Assembly: GCA_041305085.1 (NCBI GenBank)
Contig: JBFYMA010000025.1
Coordinates: 1 to 33,157 of the forward strand
Direction of reading: 5' to 3'
DNA from: SURF-58 sp041305085
GTDB taxonomy: Archaea > Nanobdellota > Nanobdellia > Woesearchaeales > UBA9642
Length of the DNA: 33,157 nt
Part shown: positions 7,326-15,760 of the stretch, piece by piece
Layout: each line of letters begins with the position of its first letter
Numbering within the stretch: the stretch's first letter is position 1
Translations under genes and position numbers: made by a program
The notes under the pieces: generated by a model
The model's database searches: none
What the model was told of the DNA's origin: nothing
The model's input: the letters and a program-made list of their open reading frames with translations, nothing else

Positions 7326-10055
7326 ATGCCTGAAGAAGCTATACAATTCCAGGAAAAGCCGTACAAGGATGAGACCATACTCAACATCTTCAACCCCTTG
7401 GTAAAGGAATGGTTCACAAGCAATTTCAAAAGCTTTGCCCCGCCGCAGAAGTTTGCAATAATGAACATCCACCAGAGGGAGAACACATTAGTCAGCAGTC
7501 CAACTGGTTCTGGGAAAACTTTATCAGCATTCCTGTCCATAATCAACGAACTTACAGACCTTTCCCAGAAAAACCTTCTTGAGGACAAGGTCTACTGCAT
7601 ATACATCAGCCCATTAAAAGCGCTTGCCAATGACATCGAGAAAAACCTCAACACTCCGCTGAACGAGATGAAAGCAATCGCAAAAAAACAGGGCAAGGAA
7701 ATAGATGTCAGGGTTGGCATAAGGACTGGAGATACCCCTGCCAATGAAAAGGTAAAGATGCTGAAAAAGCCGCCCCACATTCTTATCACAACACCTGAAA
7801 GCCTTGCAATAGTGCTCTCAACCACAAAGTTCAAGGAAAACCTCAAATCAGTTGAGTGGGTTATTGTGGACGAGATTCACTCGCTTGCAGACAACAAGCG
7901 AGGAGCCCATTTAAGCCTAAGCCTTGAAAGGCTTAACACACTGGCAAATTTTACAAGAATTGGATTGAGCGCAACAGTCAGCCCATTAGAAGAAGTAGCA
8001 AAATACCTTGTTGGCCTTGAGAATCCTGACCAAATAATTTTGAGAAAGTGCAAGGTTGTGGATGTTCAGTTTCTCAAAAAAATGGACTTGAAAGTGCTGA
8101 GCCCTGTCAAAAACCTTATAGAGACGCCTCATGAAAAAATGCACCAGGAACTTTACAAGCTGCTGGACAGCCTGATACAGGAGCACAAAACAACCCTTAT
8201 TTTTACAAACACAAGGAGCGGCACAGAAAGGGTGGTGCACTACCTAAAGGACAAGTTTCCAAATAACTATGTGAAGCTCAAGGACGGCGGAGAGATAAAC
8301 GGCAAAGGCGATGAAAAAGACAAAGAAGATGCAGAAGACAGCAGTGAAGGAGCTTTTTCTGATACAGGCTTTATAGGCGCCCACCACGGCAGCCTTAGCA
8401 GGGACCACAGGCTAGACATAGAGCAGAAGCTAAAGGAAGGAAAGCTGAAATGCGTTGTGAGCTCAACATCCCTTGAATTGGGAATAGATATTGGATACAT
8501 CGACTTGGTCATACTCCTTGGCAGCCCAAAAAGCGTTGCAAGAGCCCTGCAGAGGATTGGAAGATCCGGGCATCAGCTGCACGATACAGCAAAAGGAAGA
8601 ATTATTGTTATGGACAGGGATGATCTGGTGGAGTGCAGCGTTCTCCTGAAATCTGCAATCGAAAAAAAGATTGACAAAATAAGCATTCCCCAAAACCCTG
8701 CAGATGTTTTGGCACAGCAAATATTTGGAATGGCACTAGAGGAGCCAAAAAACATTGATGAGCTTTTTAGCACAATAAGAAAGAGCTACAACTACAAAAA
8801 TCTGGAAAAAAGCGTTTACCAGGCAGTTCTCAAGTATCTCAGCGGAGAGTACGCAAGCCTTGAGGACAGAAATGTCTATGCAAAAATATGGGTGGATGAG
8901 GATTCAAGGATGCTGGGCAAAAGGGGAAAGCTTGCAAGAATGATTTACATGACAAACATAGGCACTATTCCTGATGAGTCAGGGGTAAAAGTGAAAGTAA
9001 AAAACAAGGTTATTGGAATAATTGATGAAAACTTTCTTGAAAAGCTGAAAAAAGGAGACATCTTTGTGCTTGGGGGAAATGTCTACCAGTTCATGTATGC
9101 CCAGGGGATGACTGCATTTGTAAGGGCATCTGTAAACAGGCCGCCCACTGTTCCTTCATGGTTTTCAGAGCAGCTGCCTTTGAGCTTTGACCTTGCAATG
9201 GAGATACAAAAGTTCAGGAGGTTCATGGAAGACCTTTTTGAAAGCAATGCAGACAAAGAAAACATACTCAAGTTCATCAGGGATTACCTATACGTTGATG
9301 AGTACGCAACAAACAGCATCTATGAATACTTCAGAGAGCAATACTTTTACAAGGAAATACCCCACGACAAAAAGCTGCTCATAGAAAACTACAGTGACGG
9401 AAACATAAAGTATATTGTATTTCATTCATTGTTCGGCAGAAGAACCAATGATGTGCTGGCAAGGGCCATGGGCTATGCAGTGGGGAAAGTACACAAAAAA
9501 GATGTGGAAGTAAACATAAACGACAACGGATTTGCAATAGTCACAAAAGAAAACGTGAATGCCAGCAGAATCTTCCGATTGATAAAAAGCAATGAGCTGA
9601 GAAGGCTCATGGAGCTTGCGCTGGACAGGACAGAAGTCCTCAACAGGAGGTTCAGGCACTCAGCAGGCAGAGGGCTCATGATTCTGAGAAATTATGCGGG
9701 CAGAAAAAAGAGTGTCGGAATGCAGGCCAGAAGCTCAAGGCTTCTGCTTAGCGCAGTAAAAAAAATAGGCCAGGACTTTCCAATACTAAAAGAAGCTAAA
9801 AGGGAAGTGCTGGAAGACTTGATGGATGTTGCCAGCGCCCAAAAAGTTGTAGAATGGGTGGAGCAGGGCAGCATTGAGCTGAAAGAGATCTCGACAGACG
9901 TTCCAACACCCTTTGCGCTCAACATCGTAACAATGGGCTATGCAGACATAATGAAGATGGAGGACAAATTAGAGTTTCTGAAAAGAATGCACGACATGGT
10001 GCTGGCAAAGATTGCGCTGAAGCAGGGGAAAAAGAGAAGTGAAGAGGTAAGTTAG
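7326..10055 (+). CDS. lhr: Lhr-type ATP-dependent DNA/RNA helicase
   Basis: This superfamily 2 helicase of 909 residues has motif I SPTGSGKT (58-65), DEIH, SAT (LSATVSPLEE), TNTRSG, and the late motifs GAHHGSLS, STSLELGIDIG and QRIGRSGH. Order and spacing match archaeal Lhr helicases, including the winged-helix and beta-sheet modules after the RecA domains. These enzymes unwind 3'-tailed and forked DNA and RNA-DNA hybrids and are linked to repair. The ATG at 7326 is chosen over upstream starts because a TTTTTTAAAG box at about 7293-7302 predicts transcription starting there. An acidic insertion (about residues 320-340) precedes GAHHGS. The gene converges with the YkuD cluster, separated by the hairpin comb. 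Confidence 0.93.
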   Translation: MPEEAIQFQEKPYKDETILNIFNPLVKEWFTSNFKSFAPPQKFAIMNIHQRENTLVSSPTGSGKTLSAFLSIINELTDLSQKNLLEDKVYCIYISPLKALANDIEKNLNTPLNEMKAIAKKQGKEIDVRVGIRTGDTPANEKVKMLKKPPHILITTPESLAIVLSTTKFKENLKSVEWVIVDEIHSLADNKRGAHLSLSLERLNTLANFTRIGLSATVSPLEEVAKYLVGLENPDQIILRKCKVVDVQFLKKMDLKVLSPVKNLIETPHEKMHQELYKLLDSLIQEHKTTLIFTNTRSGTERVVHYLKDKFPNNYVKLKDGGEINGKGDEKDKEDAEDSSEGAFSDTGFIGAHHGSLSRDHRLDIEQKLKEGKLKCVVSSTSLELGIDIGYIDLVILLGSPKSVARALQRIGRSGHQLHDTAKGRIIVMDRDDLVECSVLLKSAIEKKIDKISIPQNPADVLAQQIFGMALEEPKNIDELFSTIRKSYNYKNLEKSVYQAVLKYLSGEYASLEDRNVYAKIWVDEDSRMLGKRGKLARMIYMTNIGTIPDESGVKVKVKNKVIGIIDENFLEKLKKGDIFVLGGNVYQFMYAQGMTAFVRASVNRPPTVPSWFSEQLPLSFDLAMEIQKFRRFMEDLFESNADKENILKFIRDYLYVDEYATNSIYEYFREQYFYKEIPHDKKLLIENYSDGNIKYIVFHSLFGRRTNDVLARAMGYAVGKVHKKDVEVNINDNGFAIVTKENVNASRIFRLIKSNELRRLMELALDRTEVLNRRFRHSAGRGLMILRNYAGRKKSVGMQARSSRLLLSAVKKIGQDFPILKEAKREVLEDLMDVASAQKVVEWVEQGSIELKEISTDVPTPFALNIVTMGYADIMKMEDKLEFLKRMHDMVLAKIALKQGKKRSEEVS

Positions 10056-10107
10056 TGAACAATCGCTGCAATATATTCTTATATTCTTAGCAGAATAATT
10101 CTCAATA

Positions 10108-10247
10108 ATCAGAATGGCGGTTTTGGCAGGATGTCTTCCTGCCATGTCTACTGCGCACAGTGTGCGCACATCTTCCTGGCCTTGCCAGGCCATCACCCGC
10201 CTCTGGCGTGAAAAAGCCGCGCAAAGCGCGGTATTATCCATTCTGAT
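10108..10247. repeat. Five-hairpin comb closed by a 10-bp stem
   Basis: ATCAGAATGG (10108-10117) pairs perfectly with CCATTCTGAT (10238-10247). Inside are five consecutive hairpins: TGGCAGGA/TCCTGCCA (10124-10144, loop 5), TGCGCAC/GTGCGCA (10152-10168, loop AGT), CCTGGC/GCCAGG (10175-10189, loop CTT), CGCC/GGCG (10198-10208, loop TCT) and CCGCGC/GCGCGG (10217-10231, loop AAA). The linkers are 6, 7, 6, 8, 8 and 6 bases. The arms are GC-rich in an AT-rich neighbourhood. It sits between convergent genes, so either strand could be transcribed into it. It could be a multiway-junction RNA, a nonautonomous mobile element or a termination structure. Short open frames across it look incidental. Confidence 0.8.
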
Positions 10248-10311
10248 GAGACTGCTGATAAAAAACAAATCTTTTCAGAAACCCATCCAAAATCTCCCCC
10301 CACTCTTAGAC

Positions 10312-11613
10312 TTAAAAGTTTCCCTCATAATCTTTTTTCTTCAGTGGCCTTGCTGCATCTTCTATTATGACAAGCGTTTTGCCGTAGTTTCCTGAAATTC
10401 TGTGCATGAGGTCTTCGATGGCATTATTGCTTGTTGCAATACTTCCGTTTGTGCAGTCATAGCCGTTGCTTATTGCTTTTTTCCTGCTGTCAATATCTGT
10501 GCCGCAAACGACTATGCCTTCACCTGTTCTGCCTTTTTTTCTGTCTGCAGCAGAGGGATAGTTCAGAATCAGCTTTGCACTTCCAAACATCTGGTCTAAG
10601 CTTTTTTCAGGGCTGGAAATTTCAGACCAGCTGATTCTGTACACCCCTTCAGGAGTTTTTTTGTCTCCCTGCTTCTCTCTTGGGCCGCTGTTCAGGCCGT
10701 CTGTTGTTTTTGCTGCATACCCGAACAGTATTTTTGAGCCTGCAACTGTGTAAAGCCTCATGGTGTTCAGGTCTTTTCTTATGTAGACAAAATGCTTTGT
10801 TTGTGGGTCAAGTGAATAAAGATTATCGATGAGCTCTTTTAAGTGATCTGTTTCATCAAATTTTTCTGAAAAAAAATAATCATCCACTTTATTTATGAAT
10901 CCTGCAATTGTTTTTTTCCAAGAGCTTCCCAGAATTGACTGCTGAGAAATTTCTGCATTTTCATCTGTGGCTGCAGAATAAATCTGCTTCAGGTCATCGC
11001 TGCAATAAGCTGCCAAAGCAATGCCTGCTGTCAAGACTGCAGTTTTAACTCTATTGGCGAATCTTTTGCGTTTTTTATATGCTTTGAAAGAATTTATTGT
11101 TTTGCTCTTGGCATTCTGCTTGGAAGAACCTACAGGATTCTGGACGTATAAAATATTCTCTATAGAAGTGTTAATTACATAGCTCAAAGCATTGTTGTCA
11201 GGAAACTCTTTTTTTAAAAGAGCCTGTGCCTCAGGAAGAATAACTGTGTAAAAATTTTCTATGACTGCGTTGAGCTGCTCAAGATTTTTTTTGAGCCCTC
11301 TTGAAACAAAATATTTTCCAACGCCTGTGCAGTAAGAAAGCTGGTTCTGCTTCTTTGAGTGCTCTCCAAGAAGCCTTGTATATTCGGAAAGAGATTCAAG
11401 CATCTGGCTTTTTGCTTTTTCCTGCTTTTGGGCTGCAATTTTTTTAAGGGAAAAATTTATTCTTTTTGCCTGCCAAGAGCTTTCCAGCATTTCAGCCTGC
11501 TGAAAAAGCTCTCCAAGCAGTTCTGCAGAGATGCTTTCGCAGGAATTCCTGGCGATTGTTTCAACCCTTGAGAGCATTTTTTCCAGATCCTTGCTTTCCT
11601 GTTCATAAGCCAT
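10312..11613 (-). CDS. Membrane-anchored YkuD-fold (L,D-transpeptidase-like) protein without the catalytic residues
   Basis: The 433-residue protein has an N-terminal helical region (1-180), one membrane helix (about 189-204, after a basic stretch) and a C-terminal YkuD-like domain (about 273-418). The domain is recognised from KKTPEGVYRI, the LNYPSAAD and GRTGEGIVV segments, and the TNGSIATSNNAIEDL segment near the active site. In active enzymes the motif is HG then (S/T)xGC; here Cys370 replaces the His and Ser391 replaces the nucleophilic Cys. The domain is probably not an active Cys transpeptidase and may bind rather than cut. The ATG at 11613 overlaps the upstream gene by 11 bp and follows GGAGAAGGTG. 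It is the third gene of a minus-strand cluster. Confidence 0.8.
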   Translation of the reverse strand: MAYEQESKDLEKMLSRVETIARNSCESISAELLGELFQQAEMLESSWQAKRINFSLKKIAAQKQEKAKSQMLESLSEYTRLLGEHSKKQNQLSYCTGVGKYFVSRGLKKNLEQLNAVIENFYTVILPEAQALLKKEFPDNNALSYVINTSIENILYVQNPVGSSKQNAKSKTINSFKAYKKRKRFANRVKTAVLTAGIALAAYCSDDLKQIYSAATDENAEISQQSILGSSWKKTIAGFINKVDDYFFSEKFDETDHLKELIDNLYSLDPQTKHFVYIRKDLNTMRLYTVAGSKILFGYAAKTTDGLNSGPREKQGDKKTPEGVYRISWSEISSPEKSLDQMFGSAKLILNYPSAADRKKGRTGEGIVVCGTDIDSRKKAISNGYDCTNGSIATSNNAIEDLMHRISGNYGKTLVIIEDAARPLKKKDYEGNF

Positions 11614-12250
11614 TTTTCTGCACCTTCTCCAGAAGCGCTTCCAGCTCCTGAATTTTTTTCTTTTTATTATCTCTAAGCGCCTGTTCTGTAGAGCAGAATG
11701 CATTGTTCATTGCAGTGTACGAAGAAAGAAAGCCCTCCGCTCCAGCCTGCCCGGAGTTTGTTTTATATTCTTGCCCATTTACAGGCACTCCTGAAAGCCC
11801 TTGAACAAAAGTTTTTATTCCATTGAATGCGCTGAAAACCTTTTCCTGGTATGCACCAAAGCTTCTGGCATTTGAGTCATTGGTCAAGGCCATCGCAATG
11901 TTTTGGCAAAAATATTTTGCAAATCCCCTCTGAAACTCAGACTCTTTTTTCCCCTCAAGGATATTGCTACATGCATATCCTGCGAGCAGTATTGCATTGT
12001 TTAATGAATCCTTTATTTCCGGCGAAACCTTTTTGTGCTTTTCCAGCCTTTTCTGGATGCCTGAGATTTTTTGCAGCGCAGTGTTGGCGCTTTTTTGGTA
12101 TTGCTGGACTGCAAGCATGTATTCTGCAATGCAGCTCTCTATCTCTCCCAAAAAAGCTGCCGGAATCTTTTCTGCGCTGCTGTGCGTGCTTTCCAGCAAA
12201 AAGGCGAACTCTTTGTCTGGAAAGCGCTGGCTTGTTTTTGTAGGGATCAT
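11603..12250 (-). CDS. Unidentified helical protein of the YkuD cluster, 215 aa
   Basis: No family is recognised. The sequence is mostly helical, with likely coiled-coil segments around residues 35-75 and 190-213. It has no signal peptide or membrane span, and a Gly/Ser-rich patch lies around 150-175. It begins 18 bp after the stop of the 388-residue gene upstream and overlaps the start of the YkuD-like gene, so the three are almost certainly one transcription unit. Its role is presumably tied to the YkuD-fold protein, but that is inferred from position only. Confidence 0.82.
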   Translation of the reverse strand: MIPTKTSQRFPDKEFAFLLESTHSSAEKIPAAFLGEIESCIAEYMLAVQQYQKSANTALQKISGIQKRLEKHKKVSPEIKDSLNNAILLAGYACSNILEGKKESEFQRGFAKYFCQNIAMALTNDSNARSFGAYQEKVFSAFNGIKTFVQGLSGVPVNGQEYKTNSGQAGAEGFLSSYTAMNNAFCSTEQALRDNKKKKIQELEALLEKVQKNGL

Positions 12251-12268
12251 TTTTTTGCCAAAAACAAA

Positions 12269-13435
12269 TTATGTGCTTCCTGAAATGCACTTCTGCTTGA
12301 GCAGGTAGCCAAGCTCGCTGCTTAGCTCTTTTGCCCTTGAATCAAGCTTCTGCCTTCCTTCTCTCACATGGTTGGAAAACTCTGAAGTGTCCACAGGCGC
12401 CTCAAGGTCAGGCTTTAGCCCCCCTTTGACAAAGCAGTTCCTGTAAATCTTGTCAGTTGCTCCTACATGGGTTGCTACGTGACGCGTTGCAGGAACCATG
12501 AACTCGCACATTTTTGAGACAAACTGTGCAACCTGGTAAACATTGTCTGAAACCACCACCAGGTCGCTTATTCCTGTTATGAAGTTGTCAAAGTGGCTGT
12601 TCCATCTTTTTGCCTCATTATAGGTGTGCTGGGTTATTTTTTGCAAAGTATTCAGCCCTTTCAGATAGCTGTCCTTGAGTATGGCTGTCTCCATTCTGCT
12701 TATTCTTTCTGATTCTGAAACGCTTATGTCCTTTTCCAGATACCTTTGGTGGATTAGAAGCTCGTCCTTGTTGGGATCATCCCAGCTCATGGAATTTATC
12801 TGCTGGCATGTCCTTTGATTGAGTTCCTGAAGCCGTTCTGCAGCCTGCTTTTCTGACTTCTGAATCCTGTAGCTGCTCCCAAAATCCCTTATGGCCTGGT
12901 CTATTGACCTGTCCAGCGCCTTGTCAGCCTCATTTATTTTTGGAAGAAAATCCCTTAAGCTGCTGTTGACTCCCTGGATGTTTTCAACAAGGTCCATCAC
13001 GAGATCTGTAACATCCTGGATGCCGTAGTTTGTATGTTTTGGAATAACCTCTTTCTTTGTCTCTATAACTGTTGTCTCTGTTTCTTTTGGGCCTATCAAT
13101 CCCCAAAAGTTCTGCCTGGTTCTGGGGACAGGAACCTTTTTTGTTACAGACACAGGAGTCTCTATTGTTTCAAATTCCTCACCTTTCTCTTTTTTTACAT
13201 AATCATTTATCTGCTCACTGACACTCTTAAACCCGTGCATATAGTTCTGCAGCCTTGCAATGTAATCATTCATGTTTATCCTGCCAACCCTTGGCTGGGC
13301 TGAATCGCCCTGATAGCGAACTGGTGAGGAAGAGGGGGATGATGAATCCATTATCTCCTGCCTCATCTTTGTAATCATTTCCGGCGTGATTACTTCTGCA
13401 TCCAGTGTTGCTGTTTCCTGATCCTGCGTGCTCAT
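12269..13435 (-). CDS. Unidentified coiled-coil protein, first gene of the YkuD cluster, 388 aa
   Basis: No family is recognised. The first ~130 residues are low complexity and Ser/Pro/Thr rich, including a run of paired T/E/K segments. The rest is helical with long heptad-like stretches (about 140-260), and the C-terminus is Lys/Gln/Ser rich. No membrane helix is present. The ATG at 13435 (MSTQDQ) is set by a strong SD, GGAGGTG, seven bases upstream. The longer open frame reaching 13600 has a Phe- and Cys-rich N-terminus that looks noncoding. A TTATTAAAAA box at about 13476-13485 could be the promoter. Confidence 0.83.
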   Translation of the reverse strand: MSTQDQETATLDAEVITPEMITKMRQEIMDSSSPSSSPVRYQGDSAQPRVGRINMNDYIARLQNYMHGFKSVSEQINDYVKKEKGEEFETIETPVSVTKKVPVPRTRQNFWGLIGPKETETTVIETKKEVIPKHTNYGIQDVTDLVMDLVENIQGVNSSLRDFLPKINEADKALDRSIDQAIRDFGSSYRIQKSEKQAAERLQELNQRTCQQINSMSWDDPNKDELLIHQRYLEKDISVSESERISRMETAILKDSYLKGLNTLQKITQHTYNEAKRWNSHFDNFITGISDLVVVSDNVYQVAQFVSKMCEFMVPATRHVATHVGATDKIYRNCFVKGGLKPDLEAPVDTSEFSNHVREGRQKLDSRAKELSSELGYLLKQKCISGST

Positions 13436-13615
13436 GTTTGTACACCTCCAAAAAAAATTTGTAATTGTACATAGGCAGATGTTTTTAATAAGCCTTGCTG
13501 GAAAAAAAGCTTCATTTTTTCGGAGAAAGTGAAATGTTTTCAGAAGAAGCGAAAAGTTTCCGCAGGTTTTGGTAAAGAAAAAGAAAAAAAATATTAACAA
13601 GGCGCTGGAAAAGCC

Positions 13616-13684
13616 TTATTCATCGTCATCGTCGCCAAATTCGTTGTCGCCGTCATCGTCAAAATTGTCGTCAAATCTCAGCAT
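13616..13684 (-). CDS. 22-residue highly acidic peptide with a strong ribosome binding site
   Basis: ATG at 13684 to TAA at 13616-13618. The peptide begins MLRFDDNFDDDG and ends GDDDDE: 12 of 22 residues are Asp or Glu. GGAGGTG ends five bases before the ATG and is the same TTGGAGGTG context used by the 388-residue gene 180 bp downstream. A TATA-like TATTTATAG lies at about 13706-13714. The strong SD in a region where most genes lack one argues that it is translated. No family is known to me. Confidence 0.5.
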   Translation of the reverse strand: MLRFDDNFDDDGDNEFGDDDDE

Positions 13685-13776
13685 TTTTCCACCTCCAAAG
13701 TTCTATCTATAAATAGGGTGAAAACAAGGAGAATAATTCCAAAAGTTTCGAGAAATACTTGACCCAGGGGAAGCAT

Positions 13777-13788
13777 GAAGGATATATA
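13777..13788. promoter_or_regulatory. Strong TATA-like element
   Basis: GGATATATAAAG can be read on either strand. On the minus strand it could start a leadered transcript across the 22-codon acidic ORF and on into the YkuD cluster. On the plus strand it would read into the antisense of the nucleotidyltransferase gene. Confidence 0.35.
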
Positions 13789-13822
13789 AAGCTTTCTAAA
13801 ACATTTTTGCACTTTCTGCAAA

Positions 13823-14572
13823 CTACCATGACTGAACCCTTTGCTTCAGCTCTTCAACGTATTTTTGAACCCTTTCACAGAACTCCAGAACCTGCTGCCT
13901 TGTGGCTTCAGGAGTATTCCTGAGTCTCAGAGCCTCGTGCACTATGTGAGCCTTTTTTCTTTTCAGATGCCTGGCAAGCTTTTTGTAGGAAAACTCTTTT
14001 TTATAGTTATAGTCGTGCTGTGCCTCAAGAAAAACAAGGTTCATCACAAACTTGGGAAAATCCCAATAGTTGAACTTTTCCCTTCCACCCCTGAGATCAA
14101 CTATTCCATTGATTATCTGGTTTATAAGGTAAAGCGCTTCATCATGGAAATTAAGTGGCTTTACAGAAAAATCCTTTTCAGGGTTAAAGTCAAACCCCCA
14201 GTAAAGCGTAAAATTAGGAAGATTTTTGAGAAAAATGTGCGGGCTGAAAAAGTCCAAAGAAACTATTTTTTCTGCAGAGTTGAAAGCCTCCACAGGAATT
14301 GCCTTAAACCTTGCGTTGACTCCATTGAGCAGGTTATTCTTCTGAAGCTTCAGCTCTTTGTTAATGTTTATCTCCAGATCAGTGTCAAAGTCATCGTCCA
14401 CAATGCCTAACAAGTCAATATCACTTAAAGGAGTCCTATCCTTTGTAAGAATGCTTCCTGCGATGTAAAGCGAAACAAGCCCTTTCTCCTTTAGCTCATT
14501 CACGACAAAGTTTGCAGCGTACTCAACAGTTGCCTCGATGAGCTTCTGCTGTCTGGACTTGAAAGGCCACAT
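13823..14572 (-). CDS. Nucleotidyltransferase-fold protein (DNA polymerase beta superfamily)
   Basis: The 249-residue protein carries the minimal nucleotidyltransferase signature GS (39-40) followed by SDIDL (50-54), with metal ligands Asp51 and Asp53 and a further acidic stretch, VDDD, near 58-61. The C-terminal ~120 residues are helical and Lys/Arg rich, as in two-domain NTases that modify nucleic acids, antibiotics or proteins. The substrate is unknown. A TTTTTAAAC box at about 14596-14604 fits a leaderless start at 14572. A long alpha-helical C-terminus also fits an antitoxin-paired MNT-type protein, but no HEPN partner is adjacent. Confidence 0.82.
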   Translation of the reverse strand: MWPFKSRQQKLIEATVEYAANFVVNELKEKGLVSLYIAGSILTKDRTPLSDIDLLGIVDDDFDTDLEININKELKLQKNNLLNGVNARFKAIPVEAFNSAEKIVSLDFFSPHIFLKNLPNFTLYWGFDFNPEKDFSVKPLNFHDEALYLINQIINGIVDLRGGREKFNYWDFPKFVMNLVFLEAQHDYNYKKEFSYKKLARHLKRKKAHIVHEALRLRNTPEATRQQVLEFCERVQKYVEELKQRVQSW

Positions 14573-14631
14573 GGATACAGTTGGGAATAAATCGTTTAAA
14601 AAGGTTTTGGAGAAAAAAATAGAAAAAAAAA

Positions 14632-14790
14632 TTATTCAGTTTTCTGGTAATAGACTCCAAGTTGGTAATAGCTTGGTAAATCACAAAGACTTTCGCATTG
14701 TGCTGGAAGCATTGATTCCATAGATACATGGCTTGAGCTCAGCCCAATTATTTCAGGAAGCGCAACTTCACAGATGTGTCCCTGGGACAT
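14632..14790 (-). CDS. Doubtful small ORF, 52 aa
   Basis: The frame runs from ATG 14790 (MSQGHICEV) to a stop at 14632-14634, and could start at TTG 14814. It contains three Cys and a Tyr-rich tail. No SD or clear TATA box precedes it and no family is recognised. It fills the gap between the winged-helix gene and the nucleotidyltransferase promoter, so it may be real, but chance is equally likely. Confidence 0.25.
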   Translation of the reverse strand: MSQGHICEVALPEIIGLSSSHVSMESMLPAQCESLCDLPSYYQLGVYYQKTE

Positions 14791-14845
14791 AGAGCTGGAA
14801 ATAATGTGCAGCAATTACATTGAATACAATGAAATAATTTCTAAA

Positions 14846-15124
14846 CTAACAAAAGAGCTCTTTGTTTTTTAAGTGTTGCCTGATTTTTTCCGAAAGTTTT
14901 CCGGGATAATAGATAAAGCCAATCTTGCACTGCGCATCAACAGATATTTTTCTCGAGTATAAAAGGTAGTCTATTGCTATACAGAATGTCTGATACATCA
15001 TTTTTTTCGGAAGGTTTTCCCAAAGAGCTCTTTTTTTGAACTCACCATCATGCTTTTTTATGAATTTTTCCAGCATTAAAAGCGTGTCCAGCCTTGGAAA
15101 CCTTAAAACCTGCTTTTTTTTCAT
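14846..15124 (-). CDS. Small winged-helix protein, probable autoregulator
   Basis: The 92-residue basic protein fits a single winged-helix domain. An N-terminal helix (RLDTLLMLEKFIKK) and a recognition-helix region around LWENLPKKMMYQTFCIAIDYLL are followed by a beta-wing (KISVDAQCKIGFIYYP). The pattern resembles small archaeal wHTH proteins of unknown role. The ATG at 15124 is directly adjacent to a perfect 20-bp palindrome, and a TATA box lies just beyond that, so the transcript is leaderless. The palindrome overlapping the predicted start site suggests that this protein represses itself. Confidence 0.75.
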   Translation of the reverse strand: MKKKQVLRFPRLDTLLMLEKFIKKHDGEFKKRALWENLPKKMMYQTFCIAIDYLLYSRKISVDAQCKIGFIYYPGKLSEKIRQHLKNKELFC

Positions 15125-15144
15125 GTTATATCAATTGATATAAC
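15125..15144. promoter_or_regulatory. Perfect 20-bp palindromic operator candidate
   Basis: GTTATATCAATTGATATAAC is a perfect palindrome. It lies between the TATA box (ATTTATAAATCAT on the minus strand, about 15146-15158) and the ATG at 15124, so it covers the expected transcription start. That is a typical repressor position, and the likely binder is the winged-helix protein itself. Confidence 0.65.
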
Positions 15145-15181
15145 TAATGATTTATAAATTTTTTGTAAATTTAATAAGCAA

Positions 15182-15760
15182 TTACTTCAAATGCTTCACG
15201 CAATTAAGCAGGCGAACCTTGTGGTTCTTGTCCTCTCTTATCTCGAAAATGCTCACGCTGGTGTTGGTTTGCTCTGAAAGCTTTTTGTTGAACTCTTCTT
15301 TAGAATAAGTCCTGCCTTCAATAATTTCAATAAGGCGCGTGTTGAATGCCCCGTGTGCTACAAAAAGCACTGTTTTGCCATGATGCAACCTGTACGCTTT
15401 GTCCAGGATTTTCTTTGCCCTCTGGCTTACTGAATGATGTGGCTCCATGCCTTCAGCATCTTCGCTCCACTCTATTTCAGAAACCTTTTTGCCCTGAAAT
15501 ATCCCAAGATCCCTTTCCCTAAGCTCTTTTATATAATGCACAGACACTTTTGGATGATATTTTATTATTTCCTTTGCTGTGTCAGAAGCCCTTTTCAGGT
15601 CGCTAGAGTATATTACATCAATTTTTTCATTGCTGAGCCTGAGCGCTAGCTTTTTTGCCTGCCCTGTTCCAAGCTCTGAAAGTTTTCCTCCCAGCTGGCC
15701 CTGGATTATTCCTTCTCTGTTCTCTATGGTTTCGCCGTGCCTCGTAAGAATGAGCCTCAT
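15182..15760 (-). CDS. Histidine phosphatase family (phosphoglycerate mutase-like)
   Basis: The 192-residue protein begins with the family signature TRHGET, with phosphohistidine His8, and has the second catalytic His in VAHGAFN near 136. Arg7 and the mid-protein RASDTA and ELRERDLG segments complete the phosphate pocket. These enzymes are phosphatases or cofactor-dependent mutases acting on small metabolites, so the specific substrate is not assignable. The ATG follows the MetRS TAA with no gap (TAAATG), with AAGGT just upstream, so translation is coupled to MetRS. Confidence 0.92.
   Translation of the reverse strand: MRLILTRHGETIENREGIIQGQLGGKLSELGTGQAKKLALRLSNEKIDVIYSSDLKRASDTAKEIIKYHPKVSVHYIKELRERDLGIFQGKKVSEIEWSEDAEGMEPHHSVSQRAKKILDKAYRLHHGKTVLFVAHGAFNTRLIEIIEGRTYSKEEFNKKLSEQTNTSVSIFEIREDKNHKVRLLNCVKHLK

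Noticed and set aside
10114..10395. 93-codon plus-strand frame through the hairpin comb
   Set aside because: It crosses stem arms and runs into the opposite gene, and its composition is not coding-like.
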